Below are positions 15,972 to 27,235 of a DNA stretch of 64,000 nt, in pieces. Both the position numbers and the translations under genes were made by a program. The notes below the pieces were generated by a model. That model had not been told where the DNA came from. It searched no databases and saw nothing but the letters and a program-made list of their open reading frames with translations. Position 1 is the first letter of the stretch; each line of letters begins with the position of its first letter. Where the stretch lies: assembly GCF_000337555.1 (NCBI RefSeq), contig NZ_AOIO01000030.1, positions 221,955-285,954 on the forward strand, read 5' to 3'. This DNA is from Natrialba asiatica DSM 12278. GTDB lineage: Archaea; Halobacteriota; Halobacteria; Halobacteriales; Natrialbaceae.

Positions 15972-16598
15972 ATGTACGACCACGTCCTCATTCCGACGGA
16001 CGGGAGCGATGGAACTCGGCGGTCGATCACGCACGGATTGACCATCGCCGACCGGTTCGGCGCGACGGTTCACGCACTCTCGGTCGTCCCGGAAGGCCCG
16101 TTCGGAACGTTCGAGACCGAGGCCGCAACCGAGGCCGCCCGGCGAGCCGTCGACCGGGTCGCAATGGAAACCAGAGCCGCCGATCTCGAAACCGTTACCA
16201 CCGTCGTACAGGGCGTCCCACACGAGGAGATCCTCGCCTACGCGGACGACAACGAGATCGATCTCATCGTCATGGGGACCCAGGGGCGGACCGGCCTCGA
16301 CCGCGTCCTCGTCGGGAGCGTCACCGAACGCGTCGTCCGCATGGCCGACGTGCCGGTCGTCACCGTCCGACTGACGGACGACATCCGAATCACCGACGCC
16401 GAGGAGGCGCGTGAACTCGCGCACGAGCAGGCCGAACAGGAGGGTTACGAGGACGTGACGGACGTCGGAGAACCACACCGAACCAGCGCCTCCTGGATCG
16501 TCCCGCTCGAAGCGAACGGCCACTCGATGCAGGTCCACATCGACGCGGTATCCGGCGAGGGCCGAATTGCAGAACGAACTCGCGACGAAGACCGGTAA
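15972..16598 (+). CDS. UspA-family protein with C-terminal extension
   Basis: A 208-residue protein. Residues 1-140 are a universal-stress-protein domain: MYDHVLIPTDGSDGT at the start and the ATP-binding signature GTQGRTGLDRVLVGSVTE. Residues about 145-208 are extra: an acidic helix (DAEEARELAHEQAEQEGYE) followed by SWIVPLEANGHSMQVHID and SGEG. This tail resembles a PepSY-type beta unit (W-x-V, then V-x-V-D, then sGe); I hold that lightly. A TATA-like TATTTACG (15941-15948) lies 27 nt before the ATG, supporting this start over longer readings. Confidence 0.85.
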   Translation: MYDHVLIPTDGSDGTRRSITHGLTIADRFGATVHALSVVPEGPFGTFETEAATEAARRAVDRVAMETRAADLETVTTVVQGVPHEEILAYADDNEIDLIVMGTQGRTGLDRVLVGSVTERVVRMADVPVVTVRLTDDIRITDAEEARELAHEQAEQEGYEDVTDVGEPHRTSASWIVPLEANGHSMQVHIDAVSGEGRIAERTRDEDR

Positions 16599-16645
16599 GA
16601 ATCGATGCGGCGGTGCCTCCGTACTGTCCCCCGCGCGAACGAGTT

Positions 16646-17911
16646 CTATTCGGCCGATCCGAGACGATTGACGACCGGCGTCGCAGTAATCCCGTGGACG
16701 ACGACCGAGAGCAAGACGACCGCACCGACCAGCGCCCACACCAGATCCGCGTTGGCGAAGACGGCCTCGTTGAGGCCGTGTGAGAGGTAGTAAAACGAGC
16801 CGATTCCGCGGATACCGAAGAAGGCGATCGTCCCCCGTTCGGCCCAGTCGCGATCGAACCCGAGCAATCCGACGAGCCCTGCGACCGGTCGAACGACGAA
16901 GACGATCACGACAGCGGCGATTGCGGCCTCGATCGTCAGCGGCGCGAGAAGGCCGCCGACGATCGCACCGCCGAAAAAGACCATAATGATCGCCATCACG
17001 GCTTGCTCTGCCAACTCGCTGATCTCGTGTAACGCCTCGTTGTACTCGTGGGAACGCTCGTAGTTCCGAATCAACAGCGCCGCGATGAAGACGGCGATAA
17101 ACCCGTAGCCGCCGACGAGTTCGGTGAGGCCGTAGACGAATAACGTCCCGGCGACGGCTTCGAGTCCCTGGACCGATTCGGCGATCTGGGTGGCCGGGTT
17201 CGTCAGGAAGACGATGCGGGCCATCACTGCCCCGAGAACGGCACCGAGTGCGACGCCGACGGCGATTTTGTAGGCGACGGCGACGAGGAGCCACTCGCCG
17301 AGCCAGTTGCCGGGAGCGATACCGACGAGGGCGATTGCGATGGCGAGATTCGTAAACGGGAACGCGAGGCCGTCGTTCAGGCCGGCTTCGGAGGAGAGTG
17401 CGAATCGGACCTCCGCCTCGTCTTCGCGGGCCGGCGGGGCCTCGATCTGTTCGTTGGTTCCCGAGCCGGGTTCGTCGACCTGGACTTCCGCGGCGAGGAC
17501 CGGGTCCGTCGGAGCGATGCACGCCCCCAGCAGGACGGCCGTGGGGAGAACCAGACCCGCGAGCCCCCAGCCGAGCAGCGCTGCGCCGATAATCGACAGC
17601 GGCATCGTGATCGCGAGGAGTCGCCACGTCGACGCCCAGGCGCGAAGGCCGGGCGGGCGGTCGAGTTTTAGACCGACTCCCATGAGCGCGAGGATCACGC
17701 CGAGTTCGGCGAGGCGTTCGGTCGTCTCGCTCTGTTCGAGCGGGTCCGGTGGTGGGAGATCGATCGGGAGGCCAAACACCAGCAAGCCGAAGGCGACGAA
17801 GAAAAGCGGCAGCGAAATCGCTCGGTTCGCGACGAGACGGGGCAAGATCGCGACCCCCAAGAGAACGATTCCGACGAGGACGAGGCCGATGTCGTACAAC
17901 TCGAGTACCAT
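16646..17911 (-). CDS. Na+/H+ antiporter (CPA1-type)
   Basis: A 421-residue cation:proton antiporter with about 12 membrane helices. The ion-site segments are visible: ACIAPTDPVLAAEV (about 120-133, Thr-Asp-Pro) and ALSSEAGLNDGLAFPF (Asn-Asp pair), and the conserved FFGIRGIGSFYYLSHG near residue 365. These match the NhaP/CPA1 group, which in haloarchaea helps extrude Na+ and control pH. A soluble loop between the two ion motifs is acidic (EAPPAREDEAEV). ATG 17911 starts directly before the first helix; the frame stays open far upstream, but that part is antisense to the lipoprotein gene and is not credible protein. Confidence 0.9.
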   Translation of the reverse strand: MVLELYDIGLVLVGIVLLGVAILPRLVANRAISLPLFFVAFGLLVFGLPIDLPPPDPLEQSETTERLAELGVILALMGVGLKLDRPPGLRAWASTWRLLAITMPLSIIGAALLGWGLAGLVLPTAVLLGACIAPTDPVLAAEVQVDEPGSGTNEQIEAPPAREDEAEVRFALSSEAGLNDGLAFPFTNLAIAIALVGIAPGNWLGEWLLVAVAYKIAVGVALGAVLGAVMARIVFLTNPATQIAESVQGLEAVAGTLFVYGLTELVGGYGFIAVFIAALLIRNYERSHEYNEALHEISELAEQAVMAIIMVFFGGAIVGGLLAPLTIEAAIAAVVIVFVVRPVAGLVGLLGFDRDWAERGTIAFFGIRGIGSFYYLSHGLNEAVFANADLVWALVGAVVLLSVVVHGITATPVVNRLGSAE

Positions 17912-18007
17912 CAGGGACCAGTAACTACCGACAACGGGAGTCTTGAAGCCGATGCAGGCAGATGCAGAACGAATTCCTATGGCGGCCGACGCCGCAGAGC
18001 CGACACA

Positions 18008-18637
18008 ATGACACAACGCGGCGATTCCTCGGACCGTCAGGCCCAGCCTCGCGACCGTCCCCGAACCGAGACGGGCCGGCGGCGGCTCCTCCGATGGGGC
18101 GGTCTCGTCGGTCTTATTTCCCTGAGCGGCTGTACCGCGGATATCGGCGAGGAGTTCCCGCCGAACGAAAAGTGGCCGACCGCCGACCTCACGCCCTCGC
18201 TTCCCATCGCCGAACGATCCACCGTCCTCGAAAACGGAATCGAAGCGATGGCTGCCGAATCGATCGCCGACGAAGCCGAGTTCGAGACGGCGATCGACGA
18301 GTACGGGATCGACGTCGAGACAGTCGAGCGAGACCGGGACGTGCTGACGGTCGAGTACGTCGCGACGGAGCGCTACGAGACGAGTACGCTCCACACCCTC
18401 GGCCCGATCGCAGGCGCGTTCGCAGCCCTCGTCGACGCCGGCTACGACGCCACCGCGCTCGCCGTTACCATCCTCGACCCCGCCCCCGATTCGTTCGGCG
18501 AAGCCTCGATCGAACGCTCGTGGGCCGAAGCCTACCTCGACGGCGACCTGTCCGCGGCGGCGTACGGTGAACTCGTCGCCACGACGGTCGCCTCCGAACG
18601 TCACCCGCCGGACGTCGAAGTCTCACCGTCAGAATAG
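18008..18637 (+). CDS. Predicted Tat lipoprotein, function unknown
   Basis: A 209-residue secreted protein. The N-terminus has a twin-arginine segment (GRRRLLRWGG), a hydrophobic stretch and a lipobox LSGC (Cys about 42), predicting export folded and lipid anchoring outside the membrane. The mature part is an acidic alpha/beta domain (for example RDVLTVEYVATERYETSTLH and GPIAGAFAALVDAGYDATAL). I do not recognise the family. It is divergent from the antiporter and convergent with the carboxylase operon. ATG 18008 leaves a rather long n-region before the twin arginines; no better internal start is seen. Confidence 0.75.
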   Translation: MTQRGDSSDRQAQPRDRPRTETGRRRLLRWGGLVGLISLSGCTADIGEEFPPNEKWPTADLTPSLPIAERSTVLENGIEAMAAESIADEAEFETAIDEYGIDVETVERDRDVLTVEYVATERYETSTLHTLGPIAGAFAALVDAGYDATALAVTILDPAPDSFGEASIERSWAEAYLDGDLSAAAYGELVATTVASERHPPDVEVSPSE

Positions 18638-18696
18638 CGTTCTCGCGGTATCGACCCGTTGTTTCCCGAGGTGCCTGTCTCCCCGCTCGAGTTTCC

Positions 18697-20544
18697 TTAT
18701 TCGAGCACGACCAGCACGTCGCCCATATCGACGCTCTGTTCCTCCTCGACGGCGATCTCCGTCACCGTCCCGCCGCGGGAAGCGACGATGTCGTTTTCCA
18801 TCTTCATCGCTTCGAGCACGACCAGCACGTCACCCGCCGCGACCTCGTCGCCCTCCTCGACTGCAACGTCGAGGATCGTGCCTTGCATCTCGGCGTCGAC
18901 GGTCTCGCCGTCGCCGGCGAACTCGTCGCTGCCGCCGCTGTCGCCGCCCGCCGGCCGTGGTGGACTTGCCGCCCCAGTTCCGGTGCCGGCCGCCGCCCCG
19001 TCACCGACCGGAATCGCCGGCGCGCCGTGCTCTGCGAGTTCAACTTCGAATCGCTTGCCGTTGACCTCGACGGTGAACTCGCGTTCGACGGTCTCCTCGT
19101 CCTCGACCTCGTCACCGCCGCTGCCGGTGTCGCCGCCCCACTGCGCCTGGGCCTCCTCGATGCGGCTCTCGTCGAGTTCGTTGTCGAGGTACTTCGTCGT
19201 GTGCGTGCTCGCGACGAACTGCTCGTCGGTGAGCATGAGCCGGTGGAAGGGGATGATCGTCGGGATGCCCGCGATGTCGTACTCGCGCAGGGCGCGCAGC
19301 GAGCGGGCGATACACTCCTCGCGGTCCTCGCCCCAGACGACCAGTTTGGCGATCATCGAGTCGTAGTCGGTCACGAGGTCGTCGCCCTGTCGGAGCGCGT
19401 CGTCGAGGCGGACGCCGACGCCGCCCGGCGGATCGTAGGTTTCTAGCCGGCCGCCCGTTGCGGGCGCGAAGTCCTCGGCCGCGTTCTCGGCGTTAATCCG
19501 GAACTCCATCGCGTGGCCGTCGACCTCGACGTCGTCCTGGTCGAAGTCGACTTCCTCGCCCGCGGCGATCTGAATCTGGCGCTTGACGATGTCGTAGCCG
19601 GTGATCTCCTCCGTGACGGTGTGTTCGACCTGGATCCGCGTGTTGACCTCGAGGAAGTAGAAGTTCGCGTCCGGCCCGAGCGGTCCGTCGCGGCCCGACT
19701 CTTCTTCGACGAGGAACTCGACGGTGCCGGCGTTGGTGTAGTCGGCGGCACCGACTCCGCGGCGAGCGGCCTCGCCGATCTGTTCGCGGAGTTCGTCGGA
19801 GAGGGCCGCAGAGGGGCCTTCTTCGATGACCTTCTGGTGCCGGCGCTGAAGCGAGCAGTCCCGCTCGCCGAGGTGGCGGACGTTACCGTGCTCGTCCGCG
19901 AGAATCTGGATCTCGATGTGGCGGGGCTGTTCGAGGTAGCGCTCCAAGTAGACCGAGTCGTTGTCGAAGTAGGCCTCGCCCTCGCGCTGTGCGCTCTCGA
20001 GTTGATCCTCGATCTCGCTTTCGTCCCAGACGACCTTCATTCCGCGCCCGCCGCCGCCACCCTCGGCTTTGATGGCGATCGGATAGCCGTGTTCCTCGCC
20101 GAACGTCGCAACCTCCTCGGGATCGGTAACGGGGTCCGTGGTCCCGGGGACGATCGGCACGTCGGCCTCGGACATGATCTCGCGCGCCTTCGTCTTCTCG
20201 CCGAGCGATTCCATCGCGTCGCTGGACGGCCCGATCCAGGTGATCCCGTCCGTGGCTTCGACCTTGCCCGCGAACTCGGCGTTCTCCGCGAGGAAGCCGT
20301 AGCCGGGGTGGATCGCGTCGGCGTCAGCCTGCTGTGCGGCCTCGATGACGGCCTCGTGATCGAGGTACGAGTCCGCCGCGCGAGCGGGCCCGACGTTGTA
20401 CGCTTCGTCCGCGTATCGGACGTGACCGCTATCCGCGTCGGCCTCGGAGTAAATCGCGACAGTACCAACGTTTAACTCCTCGCACGCCCGCATCACTCGA
20501 ACGGCGATTTCGCCGCGGTTCGCCACGAGAACCTTCCTGAACAT
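18697..20544 (-). CDS. pccA: Propionyl/acetyl-CoA carboxylase, biotin carboxylase + BCCP subunit
   Basis: A 615-residue subunit that carboxylates its own biotin with ATP and bicarbonate. Order: biotin-carboxylase N-domain ([20 protein letters not shown]), ATP-grasp with the Gly loop [12 protein letters not shown] and [17 protein letters not shown]-terminal BC domain to about 450, an acidic/Gly-rich linker (about 480-540), and a biotinyl domain with EAMKMEN, biotin on Lys about 581. It forms the haloarchaeal PCC complex with the beta subunit (21075-22625) and the small subunit (20672-21073), all on one strand in the order B-X-A known from Haloferax mediterranei. The substrate could be propionyl-CoA, acetyl-CoA or both. 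Confidence 0.94.
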   Translation of the reverse strand: MFRKVLVANRGEIAVRVMRACEELNVGTVAIYSEADADSGHVRYADEAYNVGPARAADSYLDHEAVIEAAQQADADAIHPGYGFLAENAEFAGKVEATDGITWIGPSSDAMESLGEKTKAREIMSEADVPIVPGTTDPVTDPEEVATFGEEHGYPIAIKAEGGGGGRGMKVVWDESEIEDQLESAQREGEAYFDNDSVYLERYLEQPRHIEIQILADEHGNVRHLGERDCSLQRRHQKVIEEGPSAALSDELREQIGEAARRGVGAADYTNAGTVEFLVEEESGRDGPLGPDANFYFLEVNTRIQVEHTVTEEITGYDIVKRQIQIAAGEEVDFDQDDVEVDGHAMEFRINAENAAEDFAPATGGRLETYDPPGGVGVRLDDALRQGDDLVTDYDSMIAKLVVWGEDREECIARSLRALREYDIAGIPTIIPFHRLMLTDEQFVASTHTTKYLDNELDESRIEEAQAQWGGDTGSGGDEVEDEETVEREFTVEVNGKRFEVELAEHGAPAIPVGDGAAAGTGTGAASPPRPAGGDSGGSDEFAGDGETVDAEMQGTILDVAVEEGDEVAAGDVLVVLEAMKMENDIVASRGGTVTEIAVEEEQSVDMGDVLVVLE

Positions 20545-20671
20545 TCCTGTGGGAACGGTTGCGTGGCCACTACCTTACTTTTTCGCAACGAGGCGAGTAC
20601 TCCTCACGAATAACCGGGCAGGACTGGCGGTACCGCGGGAACGCAATCCCGTCGAACCATCCGCCTGTCGC

Positions 20672-22625
<1,954 letters not shown>

Positions 22626-22744
22626 GCAGGAACCACCCCGCTTGGATTCATACGCCGTTGTGCGAGGACCAATAGGAAAAGGATTCCGTAACTCCATCAC
22701 GATTAATAGACACTCCATTGACAACTCAGCGTTGCCACGGAAAG

Positions 22745-22755
22745 TTATATATAAG
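22745..22755 (+). promoter_or_regulatory. TATA box of the NSS transporter
   Basis: TTATATATAAG is centred about 27 nt before ATG 22777, a textbook haloarchaeal TATA position that fixes the transporter start and predicts a leaderless mRNA. Confidence 0.6.
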
Positions 22756-22776
22756 TCCTATTTAAACAGCGTAGGC

Positions 22777-24117
22777 ATGGCACAACGTGAGTCATGGGCA
22801 ACGAGGACAGGGTTTATTCTCGCTGCCGTGGGTAGTGCTGTTGGGCTTGGAAATATCTGGCGGTTCCCGTACCAGGTGGGTGAGTATGGCGGGGCAGCAT
22901 TCCTCGTCGTCTACCTGCTGTTGGTCGCGCTTGTCGGATTCCCGGTCATGATGGTCGAGTTCACGATCGGTCGGCACACCGAACGGAACCCCGTCGGTGC
23001 GCTCAAACGGGTCGGGAGGGGGGCTTGGACGAAAATCGGATGGGTGTTCATCGCTGCCGGTTTCGTTATTCTCTCGTATTACAGCGTCATCGCCGGGTGG
23101 ATTCTCCGGTACACGGCCATCGGGTTGCAGGGTAATTACGCCGCCGGCGGTGCCGGCGAACAGTTCATGTCGGTTGCTGGGGGGATGGGGTCCGTCGTAA
23201 CCCACGCCATTTTCATGGCCGCAATTATCACCGTCGTCGCGTTCGGCATTCAGCGCGGGATCGAGTTCTCGGTCAAGCTCATGGTGCCCGCGATCATCGC
23301 CCTGCTGATCGGCCTGGCGGTCTACGCCGGAACGCTCTCCGGTGCCGGCGAGGCGTACGCGTACTACCTCTCGCCGGATCTGGGGACGATCGCCGCGAAC
23401 TGGACCGCTATCCTCCCCGCTGCGGCCGCACAGGCGTTCTTCACGCTCTCGCTCGGGATGGGCGTGATGATCACCTATGCGTCATATCTCGGTGAGGATC
23501 GGAACCTCGCGAAGGACGGGGCCATCATCGTCGCGCTCGACACCGCAATCGCGTTTACCGCCGGACTGGTCGCGTTTCCGGTACTCTACACCGCCGACCT
23601 GACGGACGTCGTCGACGGACCGAGCTTCATCTTCGTCAGCCTCTCCGAAGCCTTCAGCAACGTCCCGTTCGGCGGGATCCTCGGCGCAGTCTTCTTCGCC
23701 ATCGTCACGATCGCCGCGCTTTCGAGCGCAATCAGCATTATGGAGGTCGTCGTCTCGTACCTGATCGACGAACATGACGTCGACCGGCTCCCGGCAACGG
23801 TCGGTCTCGGTATCATAATCTTCCTCGTCGGTCTGCCGGTAGCGTACGAACCGAACGGACTCAACTGGCTCACCGTGTACGACGGGTTCGCGAACTCGAT
23901 CCTGCTCATCCTCGGGGGCCTGCTGCTTGCCATCTACATCGGCTGGATCGCGACCGACCTCGGCCTCGATGAACTCAGCAAAGGTATTCAGGACCTCGGA
24001 TCGTGGGGGATCGTCTGGATCTGGACGCTCCGGATTCCGGTCATCATCGTGTTGCTCGTCGTCCTTACGCAGAACGTGATCGGGTACTACGACAGCCTCA
24101 TGGGGATATTCGGCTGA
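22777..24117 (+). CDS. Sodium-dependent amino-acid transporter (NSS/SNF family)
   Basis: A 446-residue Na+-coupled symporter, the size of compact prokaryotic members such as MhsT. The first helix carries the family signature GSAVGLGNIWRFPYQ (about 17-31), with the unwound Na+/substrate site. About 11-12 helices follow, with FFTLSLGMGVMITYASY (helix 6 region) and ALSSAISIMEVVVSYL (helix 8 Na+ site, Ser residues). The substrate is likely a hydrophobic or neutral amino acid. It is divergent from pccB and lies upstream of the LIV-type binding protein on the same strand, so amino-acid import is a theme here. Start set by the TATA box at 22745. Confidence 0.93.
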   Translation: MAQRESWATRTGFILAAVGSAVGLGNIWRFPYQVGEYGGAAFLVVYLLLVALVGFPVMMVEFTIGRHTERNPVGALKRVGRGAWTKIGWVFIAAGFVILSYYSVIAGWILRYTAIGLQGNYAAGGAGEQFMSVAGGMGSVVTHAIFMAAIITVVAFGIQRGIEFSVKLMVPAIIALLIGLAVYAGTLSGAGEAYAYYLSPDLGTIAANWTAILPAAAAQAFFTLSLGMGVMITYASYLGEDRNLAKDGAIIVALDTAIAFTAGLVAFPVLYTADLTDVVDGPSFIFVSLSEAFSNVPFGGILGAVFFAIVTIAALSSAISIMEVVVSYLIDEHDVDRLPATVGLGIIIFLVGLPVAYEPNGLNWLTVYDGFANSILLILGGLLLAIYIGWIATDLGLDELSKGIQDLGSWGIVWIWTLRIPVIIVLLVVLTQNVIGYYDSLMGIFG

Positions 24118-24229
24118 GAGACGAGCGCCGAACTGCGTATCGAAATCGAACAGAGACGAGCTTTTTTCGGTCGGTCGCTGCACTGATCCACTTACGAGAA
24201 CGGTCTCCAACCGTCAGTTCACCTAAACT

Positions 24230-24239
24230 CTTTTATATG
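24230..24239 (+). promoter_or_regulatory. TATA box of the substrate-binding protein gene
   Basis: CTTTTATATG is centred about 24 nt before ATG 24259 and supports that start with little or no 5' leader. The gene therefore appears to have its own promoter. Confidence 0.5.
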
Positions 24240-24258
24240 GGTAGTGTGATCATGTACC

Positions 24259-25536
24259 ATGGTTGGGGAACTCAACCGACGGCGGGTACTGAGTGGTATC
24301 GGTGCGGCAGGTGTGGCCGGACTAGCCGGCTGTATCGGTGACGAAAGTGACGTCACAGAAGGCGGGCCGGACGTCCTGAACGTCATCGGCTATCCCGAGA
24401 GCGGCATCCAGATCTTTCGGGATTACTACTCGAACTACGACAACGGAACCGACATTATCGTCCCCGACGGGCTTCAAGACGGCGATCTTCCCGGCGAAGT
24501 CGACAACGAGATGGAAAACGTCATCGGGACCGCACCGGCTTCGGAAGGACCGAACGAGGACGCCTTCAACGATCTCTACGAGGACGAGTTCGGCGACTCG
24601 CCGGGCGTCTTCAACTCGCACACGTTCGACGCGGTCGCGGTCTGCACCCTCGCGAATATCGCAGCCGGCGATAACGACGGCGAGGCGATCCGCGACCAGA
24701 TGCGCCGGGTCGCAAACCCCGATGGCGACGAGTACGGCCCCGGCGACCTCCAGGAAGCCGCGGAAGCCGTCGCCGACGGCGACGAAATCTCGTACCAGGG
24801 TGCCTCGAGCAGCGTCACCTTCGACGATATCGGCGATCCAGCGGACGCCGGCTACGACGTCTGGGAGTTTGCGGACGGCGGAACCGAGACGATCGATACG
24901 GTCGCCTTCGGTGACGGGAACGCCGGCGGCGAGATGGCGGACGATTCTCCCGGCGGGACGGGCCGAGAGATAATGGTCGCGATGTTGCTCCCCGAGACCG
25001 GCGACCTGGGTGAACTCGGCAGCCCGATGATCCAGGCCGGCGAACTCGCCGCCGCCCAGTTCGAGGGGACCAGCTTCGAAATCGATCTCGCGATCGAAGA
25101 CACCGAGACCGACGAAGATCAGACGATTTCCAACGGCGGCGCGCTCATCGACGCCGGCTATCCGGCGATCGTCGGCGCGGCCTCCTCCGGGAACTCGGTG
25201 CCGCTCGTCGGCGAGACGAGCAGCGCGAACGTCGTCCAGTGCTCGCCGGCGAGTACGGCACTTTCGCTGTCCCAAGTCGACGACGACGACTACTTCTTCC
25301 GCACGGCACCGAGCGACCTGCTCCAGGGCCAGGTCATGGCCCAGGTCTCGGCCGAGCGCCTCGACGCCGACACCGTCGGCACGCTGTACGTCAACAACGA
25401 TTACGGCCAGCAACTCTCCGAGCAGTACGTCAGTTCGTTCACCGAGGACCAGGGTGGCGACGCGCTCAACGAAGTCTCGTTCGAACCCGAGCAGGGATCG
25501 TACACCGGTGAACTCGAGTCGGCGCTCGCCGAGTAA
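24259..25536 (+). CDS. LIV-type ABC substrate-binding lipoprotein, circularly permuted
   Basis: A 425-residue extracellular binding protein for branched-chain amino acids or similar ligands (peripla_BP_6/LivK family). Residues 1-25 are a Tat lipoprotein signal (RRRVL, lipobox LAGC, Cys25). The order of the mature part is reversed. Residues about 37-217 hold what is normally the second part (PDVLNVIGYPESGIQIFRD, VIGTAP, ISYQGASSSVTFDD, VWEFADGG). A Gly/Asp linker follows (about 218-236, DGNAGGEMADDSPGGTG). Residues 237-425 hold what is normally the first part (IMVAMLLPETGDLGELGSPM, YFFRTAPSDLLQGQVM, LYVNNDYGQQLSEQY, EPEQGSYTGELESALAE, then stop). In ordinary members SALAE runs straight into PDVLNVIGYP. 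All pieces appear present once. The gene converges on livHMGF. Confidence 0.9.
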   Translation: MVGELNRRRVLSGIGAAGVAGLAGCIGDESDVTEGGPDVLNVIGYPESGIQIFRDYYSNYDNGTDIIVPDGLQDGDLPGEVDNEMENVIGTAPASEGPNEDAFNDLYEDEFGDSPGVFNSHTFDAVAVCTLANIAAGDNDGEAIRDQMRRVANPDGDEYGPGDLQEAAEAVADGDEISYQGASSSVTFDDIGDPADAGYDVWEFADGGTETIDTVAFGDGNAGGEMADDSPGGTGREIMVAMLLPETGDLGELGSPMIQAGELAAAQFEGTSFEIDLAIEDTETDEDQTISNGGALIDAGYPAIVGAASSGNSVPLVGETSSANVVQCSPASTALSLSQVDDDDYFFRTAPSDLLQGQVMAQVSAERLDADTVGTLYVNNDYGQQLSEQYVSSFTEDQGGDALNEVSFEPEQGSYTGELESALAE

Positions 25537-25658
25537 GGCTGCGCCGGTTCGAGGCATCCCACTGACCCTCCGATCGTCACGTCTTATTTTTGCTGCCACC
25601 CGGTCGATGCTCTCGACCCCGACTGCTGTAGTGGCGAAAGCGAGCGCTAAAAAGTGAG

Positions 25659-26363
25659 TTACCCACCGAGGAACTGCTGGCGAACCTCCTCGTCGTGGAG
25701 CAACGCCTCCCCGTCATCGACGTACCGGTTTCGCCCCTGGACGAGAACGTATCCCCGGTCACAGCGACGCAACGCCTCCTTGGCGTTTTGCTCGACCACC
25801 AGCACGGCCGTCCCGTTGTCGTTGATCGTATCGACGTGGTCGAACATCTCGTCGACCAGATCCGGCGCGAGGCCGGCACTCGGCTCGTCGAGTAACAACA
25901 GATCCGGATCGAGCATCAGCGCCCGCCCCATCGCGACCATCTGCTGTTGACCCCCGCTCATCGACCCCGTCTTCTGGTCCCGCCGCTCCCGCAAAATCGG
26001 GAACTGGTCGAACACTGCCTCGAGTGCATCTCCCGGAACCTCGTCGAGGATGTACGCGCCCATCTCGAGATTCTCCTGCACCGTCAGCGACGGGAAGACG
26101 TTCTCCGTCTGGGGAACGTAGCCGATGCCCTTGTGAATGATCTCGTCGGGCGAATGACCCGTGATATTCTCGCCGTTGAACTCGATCGAGCCGCCCACGT
26201 ACGTCGTCAGCCCGAACACCGACTTCATCGCGGTCGACTTGCCGGCCCCGTTCGGGCCGACGATGACGACGTACTCGTCCTCGACGACCTCGAGATCCAC
26301 GTCGCTCAGGATCTGCAGGTCGCCGTACCCGGCGTCGAGCCCGGACACGTCGAGCATCGCCAT
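25659..26363 (-). CDS. livF: Branched-chain amino-acid ABC transporter ATPase LivF
   Basis: A 234-residue cytoplasmic ATPase, one of the pair that powers the LIV importer. Walker A is GPNGAGKSTAMK, the signature is MSGGQQQMVAMGRAL, Walker B is LLLLDEPSAGLAP, and the switch His is not the usual plain form (VLVVEQNAKEAL, where LivF members have VEQN). The length is normal for LivF. Its ATG overlaps the livG stop by one base (TGATG), showing translational coupling as the last gene of livH-livM-livG-livF. Confidence 0.94.
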   Translation of the reverse strand: MAMLDVSGLDAGYGDLQILSDVDLEVVEDEYVVIVGPNGAGKSTAMKSVFGLTTYVGGSIEFNGENITGHSPDEIIHKGIGYVPQTENVFPSLTVQENLEMGAYILDEVPGDALEAVFDQFPILRERRDQKTGSMSGGQQQMVAMGRALMLDPDLLLLDEPSAGLAPDLVDEMFDHVDTINDNGTAVLVVEQNAKEALRRCDRGYVLVQGRNRYVDDGEALLHDEEVRQQFLGG

Positions 26364-27235
26364 CAGACGTCACCTCCGAGGTAGGCCTCGATAACCCGTT
26401 CGTTCGACGTAATCTGTCCGGGAACGCCTTCGGCCAGGACCGATCCCTGGTGCATGACGATCACGTGCTCGCAGTTGTCCATAATGAGATCCATATCGTG
26501 TTCCACGATCAGGAAGGTGTACCCGTCCGCTCGCAGTTCGTGGATATGCTCGAGCAACTTCTTCTCGAGCGTCGGGTTGACGCCCGCGAACGGCTCGTCG
26601 AGCAGCAACATCTCCGGGTCCGTCATCAGCGCCCGCGACATCTCGAGTAACTTCCGCTGGCCGCCGGAGAGCGTCCCCGCCTTCTCCTCGGCGATGTGCT
26701 CTATCTCGAAGAACTCGAGCACGTCCCAGACGCGCTCGAGGAGTTCCCGCTCCTGTTGTGCCACCTCGCGTCTGGCAAACGGCATGACCGATCGCCAGAG
26801 GGCCTCCCCCCGCTGATGTTTTGCCGGGAGCATCAGGTTCTCGAGGACGGTCATGTTCGCCATCTCTCGAGCGATCTGAAACGTTCGAACGAGGCCGTAG
26901 TCGGCACACTCGTAGGGGTTGATACCGGTGATGTCCTGACCCTGAAACGCGACGGTCCCCGCGTCGGGCTGGTGGATACCGGTGATGCAGTTAAACGTGG
27001 TCGATTTGCCGGCACCGTTCGGCCCGATCAACCCCGTCATCGAACCGGACTCGACCGCGAACGAAGCACCGTCGACGGCCGTAATCCCGCCGAAGCGCTT
27101 GCCGAGCCCGTTGACCGCGAGTTCAACGTCGTCACCGTGTTCGGTCGTCGGTCTCGAGACGGATTCGGTGTCCGCGCCAGCGTCGATGTTCGTTCCCGTT
27201 TCGGCTGACCGGACGTTTACTGAGCGGTCACTCAT
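26363..27235 (-). CDS. livG: Branched-chain amino-acid ABC transporter ATPase LivG
   Basis: A 290-residue ATPase partner of LivF. Residues 1-38 are a hydrophilic leader rich in Thr/Glu/Asp. The domain follows with GPNGAGKSTTFNCITG (Walker A), LSGGQRKLLEMSRAL (signature), LLLDEPFAGVNP (Walker B) and LIVEHDMDLIMD (switch His). FAGVNP and EHDMDLIM are LivG hallmarks. Overlaps livM by 4 bases (ATGA) and livF by 1. The longer N-terminus compared with bacterial LivG (about 255 residues) may mean that translation can also begin further in, but the overlap with livM favours 27235. Confidence 0.94.
   Translation of the reverse strand: MSDRSVNVRSAETGTNIDAGADTESVSRPTTEHGDDVELAVNGLGKRFGGITAVDGASFAVESGSMTGLIGPNGAGKSTTFNCITGIHQPDAGTVAFQGQDITGINPYECADYGLVRTFQIAREMANMTVLENLMLPAKHQRGEALWRSVMPFARREVAQQERELLERVWDVLEFFEIEHIAEEKAGTLSGGQRKLLEMSRALMTDPEMLLLDEPFAGVNPTLEKKLLEHIHELRADGYTFLIVEHDMDLIMDNCEHVIVMHQGSVLAEGVPGQITSNERVIEAYLGGDV

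Noticed and set aside
17912-18604. Long N-terminal extension of the Na+/H+ antiporter
   Set aside because: It is the antisense of the lipoprotein gene; high GC keeps the frame open but its composition is not that of a haloarchaeal protein.
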